DNA from: Pycnococcus provasolii | Taxonomy: Eukaryota; Chlorophyta; Pseudoscourfieldiophyceae; Pseudoscourfieldiales | DNA: 64,000 nucleotides | Direction of reading: 5' to 3' | NCBI GenBank assembly: GCA_049487715.1 | Contig: CP150583.1 | Span: forward strand, 416,671 to 480,670 | In this document: piece by piece, positions 57,816 to 64,000 of the stretch | Position numbering within the stretch: position 1 is the first letter of the stretch | How the letters are laid out: each line of letters opens with the position of its first letter | Notes under the pieces: model-generated | The model's database searches: none | Told to the model about the DNA's origin: nothing | The model's input: the letters and a program-made list of their open reading frames with translations, nothing else | Program-made: the position numbers and the translations under genes

Positions 57816-58450
57816 GTGTGGCGCGTGTTAACGGCGCTGGCAAAAGGTACCGCAGGCAGCCTCGGCCGCTAGGTGCCGTGTACGTGCAAGACGTGCGCGT
57901 GCGCCGCGGAGACGCCTTGGAGACGGAAAGATGAGAGGCGAAGCGGAAGAAAAGACGGGGAGGGAGGGGCCGGTCAGGCGCAGGTCTTGGCGAGTCATTG
58001 GGGATCCGCCTCTGCACTGCTCCACATTGACTGGACTTCACTTCAGGTTCTTTCTGACAAGAAAAAAGAACAGAAAAGAACCTTGGAAAAGAACAGAAAA
58101 AAAGGGAGAAAGAACCAGGTTCTTTTCTGTTCCCTTTTTTCTTGTCTCCCGGCCCTGCCCCCAGGCTGCCCTTCCCTTCCCCCCTCAGGCGACGACGCAT
58201 CCCAGGGGGCGTCGCACCAGCTCAGCGCGCGATGCGACCGCACACGCAGTTCGCAACGACGAACGGCAGAACAGCAGCCGCACCGCCAAGTCCGTCGCGC
58301 GCGACAACGCGGCGTCGGCAAACGAGCGCGGAACCTCCGCCCGTGCTAGGACTTCGTCGACCGTCGTGGCCTTGCCTCGCCTCAGCACGCGGCGGAGGTG
58401 GTGGCGACGAAGGCGGCGGCGCCGAGTGTGGCGAGGCAGGTGGCGGCGCG
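57816..58450. other. Divergent AP2/MFS 5' gap
   Basis: An AGAAAAGAACAG-like repeat at 58060-58120 is partly self-complementary with GGTTCTTTTCTGTTCC near 58109-58135 and could form a hairpin. The MFS frame stays open upstream to 58232 (MRPHTQFATT), so an N-terminal extension resembling a transit peptide is possible. Confidence 0.45.
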
Positions 58451-60334
58451 ATGAGTAAGCACTCGCAGGAGCACACTCCGCAGTCGTCTGTCGTGAGAAG
58501 TGACGCGAGCGACGCCGGTGACGGCGGACGTCATACGGCTAGCGTCGACGACGCCGACATTCAGGCACCTGCAGAAGCCGCACCTGTTGACGTCGACGAC
58601 ATCGACAAAGACGACAACGGCGGCGGTTTCTCGGAGGGAAGAAGAAGAGAAGGGGCGAGGAGAAGGAGAGCATCAGTGAACACAACAGCCACATCGCGCG
58701 ACAATGACGGCGGCAAGTCGCCGCTGGCGAGAAAACCGCTACGAAGGTTGAGAAGAACCGCATCGAACATACCAGGACGTTGGCAGGTGGTGCCCGACGC
58801 CGACAACAACGCGAGCCTTTGGGCGCTCGCCGTCACGGAGCATCTGTGGGCTGTCAGCACGGTTATGCTCATGAGCGTGCTTCCCATCTACCTCAGTGAG
58901 ACTCTCGGCATGTCGAGCCTTGGCATTGGCGTGCTCGAGGCGTGTGCCGTGTTTGCGACCCTGATTTCGAAAATCATGAGTGGCGTTGTCAGCGACCTTC
59001 TGTACAGCCGCACGGCGGTTATTCTCGTCGGCGGCACGCTTGCGGTTTGCGTGAAGCCGATGATTGCGGCAAGCAGTCTTGTGCACGGCGCGTTTGGCGC
59101 AAGCGCGTGCCTATGGTGGGTGAGCACCGGTCGAATTCTTGACAGATTGGGGAAGGGAATCCGCGCCGCGCCAACGGATGCGCTTCTCGCGGACCTCTCG
59201 CCGACGCAGTGGCGTGGGCGCGCGTACAGCCTGAAACAAAGCCTGGTCACGCTCGGAGGTGTGACAGGAAGCATACTCACGACATTGTGCATGGCGATCA
59301 CGAAGTCGTACACGGCGTGCTTTCTTCTCGCATCTATTCCCGCCGCGATGGCGCTGCTGTTGCTGTATCTCGTCGTCTCGAAGCCGGATCGAACGCGACA
59401 GAAGAGGATGATTGCGAAAGGAAAGGCGGAGCGCGCAACGGCGGAGGCAACGGAGGCGGCTGAGGCGGCCGCCGCGGCACTTGGCCGAAGCCTTGACATC
59501 GATGATCCGCCACCGCCGCTGCCGCCACCACCACCGCCGGCGGCGGCGGCGTCGTCGTCGACGACGAGCGGCGGTGAAGCATCGGGGACTGTGGCGGCTG
59601 ATTCGACACATGTTGCCGATCGACCTCGGCGTGGCATGAAGCGCCTGATGCTATTCTTGCGCAGTCTGAAGAAAGCAGCGTCACTCCCGATGCAATTCTG
59701 GCTGATTGCCACCGTGATCTCTGTACTTTATCTTGCACGATTCAGCGAAAGCTTCGTAATTCTTCGAGCGAAGAGCGTGGGCTGGCCAGTTGCCTTGCTT
59801 CCCATGCTTTTGACGGGAAACCAACTTATGCAGGCACTGCTCACGTACCCCATCGGTGCACTCGCAGATCGCACGAGCCGCGAGTCGGTTCTGATGTTTG
59901 GCATCATTTTTCTTGTGCTGGCGAATGCGATCTTCGTCGCCTTCCCAAGCCCCTTGGGCGTATTTGTTGGAAGTCTCGTGACGGGTATTCACATGAGCAT
60001 GACACACGCGATTGCGAAGACGCTACTCTCCGAGTCGGTGGAGGTGGAACAGCTGGGAACTGCATTCAGCATCTACGCAGTTCTGAGCGGCGTGACCCTT
60101 GCGGTGGGAAATGGTCTCGCGGGATATCTCAACGATTTCACGGTGAGTCGAGGATACGGCGTCGTTGGTTGCTTTTGGGGTGGTGCAGCCGCATCCGTCC
60201 TTAGCTTGCTTCTACTGCAGGGATACATGCTCGTGAAGGACAACGCAGCCGCCCGGCAGTGGCCATTTCGAAGGTACCGTAGTCGCGCCACGGCGTTGCG
60301 CAAAAATCTGCGCTGGAGCCAGTGGAGTGAGTGA
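58451..60334 (+). CDS. Major facilitator superfamily transporter
   Basis: From MSKHSQEHTPQSSVV the product is 627 residues; an in-frame ATG at 58232 would add 73. The first 105 residues are charged and disordered. Twelve membrane helices follow in two halves. The motif between helices 2 and 3 region is GVVSDLLYSRT. A strong mark is GRILDRLGKGIRAAPTDALLAD, followed by RGRAYSLKQSLVTLGG, typical of a bacterial-type MFS group with R-x-x-D-R-x-G-K-G-x-R. The central loop carries an Ala/Glu run and a Pro/Ala run. The second half includes GALADRTSRESVLMFG. Substrate unknown. Confidence 0.85.
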   Translation: MSKHSQEHTPQSSVVRSDASDAGDGGRHTASVDDADIQAPAEAAPVDVDDIDKDDNGGGFSEGRRREGARRRRASVNTTATSRDNDGGKSPLARKPLRRLRRTASNIPGRWQVVPDADNNASLWALAVTEHLWAVSTVMLMSVLPIYLSETLGMSSLGIGVLEACAVFATLISKIMSGVVSDLLYSRTAVILVGGTLAVCVKPMIAASSLVHGAFGASACLWWVSTGRILDRLGKGIRAAPTDALLADLSPTQWRGRAYSLKQSLVTLGGVTGSILTTLCMAITKSYTACFLLASIPAAMALLLLYLVVSKPDRTRQKRMIAKGKAERATAEATEAAEAAAAALGRSLDIDDPPPPLPPPPPPAAAASSSTTSGGEASGTVAADSTHVADRPRRGMKRLMLFLRSLKKAASLPMQFWLIATVISVLYLARFSESFVILRAKSVGWPVALLPMLLTGNQLMQALLTYPIGALADRTSRESVLMFGIIFLVLANAIFVAFPSPLGVFVGSLVTGIHMSMTHAIAKTLLSESVEVEQLGTAFSIYAVLSGVTLAVGNGLAGYLNDFTVSRGYGVVGCFWGGAAASVLSLLLLQGYMLVKDNAAARQWPFRRYRSRATALRKNLRWSQWSE

Positions 60335-60534
60335 CTGAAAACGCAATCCGCAACTCATTTGCTTGTTCGATATTCGAAAAGAAAACACATTTTTGTTTGT
60401 TTGTTTTTTTTGTTTGTTTGTTTGTTTGTTGTCAATTATAAATGTAACAAGAGATGTCTCAATCTTTAGAATAAAATCAATCCTCTAGGCTTGCTACAAC
60501 ATAGTTTTCTTTCTTTCTTCTGCTTTCCAAAGCT

Positions 60535-61452
60535 TCAAAAAATTGTCTGCGGCTTGCCAGGATTCCAAGCCCAGGCTGTACGCGCACCATGTCCGGCAAA
60601 TCCAAACAACCGGTAGTGTTCGTACGTAAGATGCCCCACACTTCTGTCTTGCTGCAGCTCGATGCCTGTTTTCGCCGCAGCGTTAGGCGCTCGCTTGTTG
60701 TGCTGAATACGCACACGCATGTCACGTTGGTTCCCCTTCCGCGCAGACGCTGTCGTTCGTGACGCTGCCCCTCTTCTCCGATGGCTGTTGTCAACGTACG
60801 ACGGAAGCTCCACCGTGCGAACTAGCGTGGGACTGCCGACGCGACGCACAGGATCAAGCACCCCTGTACCCGCAAAGGAGAATTCTCGGCTAGCTTCGTC
60901 AAAGGCTCGCAGACGTTCCTCCTCGATTTCCACCGCGGTTTTCGTCGGCGTCGCGGTCGCGCTTGACCTCTTCACAGGACTTGGGTTCGGATCTGACTTA
61001 TAGTCTGGGTCAGCCCCCGGCGCCGACGCGCTTGCAGTCGCCGCCGCGGTGCGCGTGTAGTCGTTCGCCGGGTTCCAGAAAGCTCCACGAGGCTTGGAAA
61101 CAACGGTGACGTGAGGTCCCTTGCCAGAGACGTGCCGTTGTTGATGCTGCTCTTCCTGATCTTGTCCTTCCTGCTGCTCCTGGTTGGACGTCGTGTGCAC
61201 AACCTCCGCCTTAAGTTGCCGTGGAGCAGTAGGAGCGGCGCCCAAAAGCTGTTCATTCTCACCTTGCAGGACTTCAATTTTCTGCAAAGCTTTCTCCAGC
61301 CTTAGATTCGCGGCGTCGCGTTCGTCGAATGCAATGGCCTGAGCTTGCTTTGACACAGCCAAGTCGCTTTTCACTTGCTCCACCGCAAGTTCAAGCTGCG
61401 CGAGTCTGTGCATAAGTTCTTGGTTCGTGAAGGTGGCAGTAGTGTCCGCCAT
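60535..61452 (-). CDS. Coiled-coil protein of unknown function
   Basis: A 305-residue protein starting MADTTATFTNQELMH. Residues 8-72 are a clean coiled coil (RLAQLELAVEQVKSDLA, LRLEKALQKIEVLQGE). The middle is Gln/Glu-rich then Pro/Ala/Ser-rich. The C-terminal 60 residues are distinctive: MRVRIQHNKRAPNAA, then HLTYEHYRLFGFAGHGARTA and WAWNPGKPQTIF at the end, which looks like a conserved short module. I do not recognise a family. It is divergent from VPS37. Confidence 0.65.
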   Translation of the reverse strand: MADTTATFTNQELMHRLAQLELAVEQVKSDLAVSKQAQAIAFDERDAANLRLEKALQKIEVLQGENEQLLGAAPTAPRQLKAEVVHTTSNQEQQEGQDQEEQHQQRHVSGKGPHVTVVSKPRGAFWNPANDYTRTAAATASASAPGADPDYKSDPNPSPVKRSSATATPTKTAVEIEEERLRAFDEASREFSFAGTGVLDPVRRVGSPTLVRTVELPSYVDNSHRRRGAASRTTASARKGNQRDMRVRIQHNKRAPNAAAKTGIELQQDRSVGHLTYEHYRLFGFAGHGARTAWAWNPGKPQTIF

Positions 61453-61755
61453 TTTGGTACCTATAGTTGCAAGGTGAAGTACCTTACAGTGTACAGAACA
61501 GCGAGTTCACGCGTGCGGGGTTAAAAAGTTAAGGGGTTAACAACGAGCACCCCAACCCCCAATCAGGAATTCGGCACCTTCCGTTTCCTTTGGGTGGTTC
61601 GGGTTTCCCCTTCCCCTTCCCAGTGTTCCCCTCCTCGACTCCTCAGTCTTGAGTCCTCCATCCTCGGTACCTCCACACGAAACGCCGCTGCCGTCTTCGC
61701 CGCGAACGACGCGTACGGTACGTGTGCGCAAAGACGTACGCACTTCACGCCGCAT

Positions 61756-62607
61756 ATGCACTCGTACTTGGCGGACGAGTGGGTCGCCGTTCCTCGTCCT
61801 AGTGAGACGAATCAAAGCAGCCACAACAACAACAGCACCAACAGCAACACGACAACGGCGCTTCCTGTCGCGACGAACGCGATACCCGTCGGTCTCATGC
61901 GCAACAACCACAACTCGGGCGGATCGGCGCAGCAGCCACAGCAGTACCGTATGCAGCAACCGTCCAGCCATATCAGTGACATGACGAATGACCTTGCGCG
62001 CATGTCCACGAACGAACAGATGGAGATGGCGATGCGCCTGAGCGCTGAGGCGTACCAGGCAAGGCAGGTTGCGGCTGCGCAGCCCGCTAGTCGCCTCGGC
62101 AGGACGTCTAGCTCGGCTGCTTCTGCGCAGCAGATCCTCGAGCGCAAAAGCGATGCCGAGCTTGCGGCTCTACTGACTGACGAAGCGAAGCTCGCAAACC
62201 TTCTCGTCGAGCTTCCTCAGGTGGTACAGGTTCAGTGTGTGCGTAACGACCTCATGCGAGGGAACGCGGAACTTGCGAAGAAAAACTTGGCGTTCGACGA
62301 CAAGGTGAAAGACCTGCGCAACCAAATTAATATCGTCCGTTCGAGCGAGTTTTCCGCCGCGAGCGAAGCGTACGACGAGGTGCGTAAGGACTATGTTGCG
62401 GCGCGGAAGTTGGCAGACCCTGACGCGATCGCCGCGGCGCTTCGCAAGGCTTTGCAAGTTGACGAGACGGCGAGCGAGGAGCTCGTCGATCGCTTTCAGC
62501 GAGGTGATGGAAGCATGGACACGCGCACATTTGTACGCGAGTACATGGAGCTGCGCAGGCGGTATCACACGCGCGAGCTCAAGCGGCAGGCTATTGTCGA
62601 TCTGTAA
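61756..62607 (+). CDS. VPS37: ESCRT-I subunit VPS37 (Mod_r domain)
   Basis: VPS37 is part of ESCRT-I, which sorts ubiquitinated cargo into multivesicular bodies. The start MHSYLADEWVAVPRP gives 283 residues; the frame is open upstream without another ATG nearby. The N-terminal 110 residues are Asn/Ser/Gln-rich. The Mod_r domain at about 117-283 has ILERKSDAELAALLTDEAKL, VVQVQCVRNDLMRGNAELAKKNL, helical middle, then SEELVDRFQRGDGSMDTRTF and a terminal YMELRRRYHTRELKR. This order matches metazoan and plant VPS37. It is the last gene before the subtelomere. Confidence 0.88.
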   Translation: MHSYLADEWVAVPRPSETNQSSHNNNSTNSNTTTALPVATNAIPVGLMRNNHNSGGSAQQPQQYRMQQPSSHISDMTNDLARMSTNEQMEMAMRLSAEAYQARQVAAAQPASRLGRTSSSAASAQQILERKSDAELAALLTDEAKLANLLVELPQVVQVQCVRNDLMRGNAELAKKNLAFDDKVKDLRNQINIVRSSEFSAASEAYDEVRKDYVAARKLADPDAIAAALRKALQVDETASEELVDRFQRGDGSMDTRTFVREYMELRRRYHTRELKRQAIVDL

Positions 62608-63564
62608 GAATCGCTCATTCAGTATTGGAACTAGGTTTTGCTTCGTCCAGCGATCGTCGGTCGTCCAATTTGCACACCATTCGCATCCACCATTCAGCAC
62701 GTGCCGAAACCTCGGCCTGGGTTTTGTGCGAGTGTCATCCAATTCCCATGAAGAAGATCCTTCCGAGCCATCGGAAATGTATGTGGAATCATCTACCGCT
62801 AATGAAATAATTAAAGTACTTGCAACCTGCCGTTTCTTTGCAGTTTGCACCGCTTCCGGCAATTTCGCCAATTATTTATTTCCATCCGGGTGCGCGATGT
62901 GCAAGGCATATTATTAAACGAAAGGTACGGAGGTAGCGCTGACCACCATCCTTGCGGCATGCAGAACTTCTTCGGCGTAGGCTGCATTGTTTTTGACGTA
63001 CTAAAATAACAAAACTTTGCGCACTCGAACTTCTTCATGCGTGCACCGAAAGTCATTCGTTCAATTCATCGCGAGACAATAATATTGATCATTTGATCCA
63101 AAGGTAAATAAAATCAATAAATCGTATGTGCACTCACGGGCGTTCTTGTTGGCATAAATTTGCTATATCTATATCATAACCTAAATAATTAAATAAATAA
63201 AATATTGTCAAAAAAAACTGGCGGGACTATCGTATAATTTAAATATATATATATATATATACAGCGATTTATATAATTATATATAATAAGCTATATAAAT
63301 TATTATAGCACGTATTTTTCATGGCTCTAGCGATATATCACAATAATGCCTAATTTTACAAAACATGCTCGAAAATGTAAAATTATTACTTAATCAAACA
63401 AACATTTTAAAATTTGACCGTCGGACAAGGAGGAGCGGAGCACGTCAAAGGCGGTTCATCTTAAGCCTTAGCCGCGCGCACGCGACGACGCTGGCCGACG
63501 GTCGGCCGCACGCCGCAGGCGCTAAATTTTTTTTTCCCTGTGCGACAAAGTGCCAACCTGGCAC
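62608..63564. other. Subtelomeric spacer, becoming very AT-rich
   Basis: No gene is seen. Composition changes from gene-like to AT-rich by 62780. It holds a TA-dinucleotide run at 63241-63262 and AATAA/AAATAAATAA stretches near 63105-63120 and 63185-63205. A GTGCCAACCTGGCAC palindrome at 63550-63564 abuts the start of the telomere-variant array. Sequence 63420-63535 returns to high GC. Confidence 0.7.
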
Positions 63565-63798
63565 TTAGGGTTAACATTAGGGTTATCATTAGGGTTATCA
63601 TCAGGGTTATCATTAGGGTTATCATTAGGGTTATCATTAGGGTTATCATTAGGGTTAGGGTTAACATTAGGGTTATTATTAGGGTTATCATCAGGGTTAT
63701 CATTAGGGTTATCATTAGGGTTATCATTAGGGTTATCATTAGGGTTATCATTAGGGTTAGGGTTATCATTAGGGTTATCATTAGGGTTATCATTAGGT
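63565..63798 (+). repeat. Variant telomere array, 12-bp TTAGGGTTATCA units
   Basis: TTAGGG alternates with TTATCA (sometimes TTAACA, TTATTA or a TCAGGG variant). Two higher-order copies can be aligned: 63571-63660 (seven 12-mers plus TTAGGG) and 63661-63762 (eight 12-mers plus TTAGGG), each starting TTAACATTAGGG with TCAGGG in the third unit. A third copy is truncated by the pure telomere. Confidence 0.95.
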
Positions 63799-64000
63799 TT
63801 AGGGTTAGGGTTAGGGTTAGGGTTAGGGTTAGGGTTAGGGTTAGGGTTAGGGTTAGGGTTAGGGTTAGGGTTAGGGTTAGGGTTAGGGTTAGGGTTAGGG
63901 TTAGGGTTAGGGTTAGGGTTAGGGTTAGGGTTAGGGTTAGGGTTAGGGTTAGGGTTAGGGTTAGGGTTAGGGTTAGGGTTAGGGTTAGGGTTAGGGTTAG
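63799..64000 (+). repeat. Telomere, uninterrupted TTAGGG array
   Basis: About 33.7 perfect TTAGGG units reading 5' to 3' towards the window end, the orientation of a right-hand chromosome end. Confidence 0.98.

Noticed and set aside
63461-63793. 110-aa minus-strand frame of MITLMITLM repeats
   Set aside because: Translation of the variant telomere array; no coding meaning.
63565-63798. CRISPR-like regular repeat array
   Set aside because: Units are 12 bp with no spacers and grade into the telomere; the sequence is eukaryotic.
1-64000. tRNA or snRNA genes
   Set aside because: I looked for B-box-like GGTTCGAATCC words and cloverleaf context and found none convincing; a tRNAscan-SE and Rfam run would settle this.

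Overview
The window is nuclear DNA from a eukaryote and ends in a real chromosome end: the last 202 bases are an uninterrupted TTAGGG array reading out to the right. Gene content points to a small-genome photosynthetic alga of the green lineage. I see an RbcX-like Rubisco chaperone, a plastid-type protein with a 'DAGWSGDWSRI' signature, a single AP2 domain, a CASP-like membrane protein, a SAND-like/NUMOD3 protein and Pro-rich extensin-like wall proteins. Flagellar genes (IFT20, an EFCAB10-like protein) suggest a flagellate or a flagellated stage. Genes are GC-rich, dense and mostly intronless; the introns I could place are few, short and usually start GTACGT. The lineage is inference, not proof.

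Layout. 1-2.4 kb: a doubtful small gene, a CS-domain protein and IFT20. 2.8-10.8 kb: an 8-kb repeat-bounded element with different base composition and broken frames. Its repeats are ordered A-B-A'-body-B', which read on the minus strand is B'-body-A'-B-A, the split-direct-repeat layout of PAT/Kangaroo-type tyrosine-recombinase retrotransposons. I found no recognisable reverse transcriptase or recombinase in it. 11.2-62.6 kb: about 31 host genes: coiled-coil protein, plastid protein, LysM protein, fluoride exporter, CASP-like protein, ribulose-phosphate epimerase, C2 tail-anchored protein, 3-ketosphinganine reductase, PSI/Cys-rich surface protein, helical-repeat protein, PAN3, PP2C, SEC14-like, MYORG-type GH31, SAND/NUMOD3, RbcX, inositol 5-phosphatase, trypsin-like protease, acidic secreted protein, CHCH protein, Rab11-type GTPase, M50 protease, ANTH protein, NHL wall protein, EFCAB10-like, glycosyltransferase, AP2, MFS, coiled coil and VPS37. 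62.6-64 kb: AT-rich subtelomere, a 12-bp variant telomere array with higher-order structure, then telomere.

Two organisational features stand out. Neighbouring genes alternate strand almost without exception (28 of 32 adjacent pairs), giving short gaps between convergent 3' ends and longer gaps between divergent 5' ends. Short interstitial telomere-like tracts (CCCTAA/TTAGGG) occur in many 5' gaps and in none of the convergent 3' gaps, which suggests a promoter element like the plant telo-box.

Three otherwise intact genes each carry one frame break (about 13506, 34164 and 46602). These are probably assembly indels, but should be checked before the genes are called broken. Functionally the host genes are ordinary housekeeping (membrane traffic: Rab11, ANTH, VPS37, SEC14, 5-phosphatase; secretion and wall: NHL, PSI, glycosyltransferase, protease; plastid; cilium). 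They form no operon or evident gene cluster.
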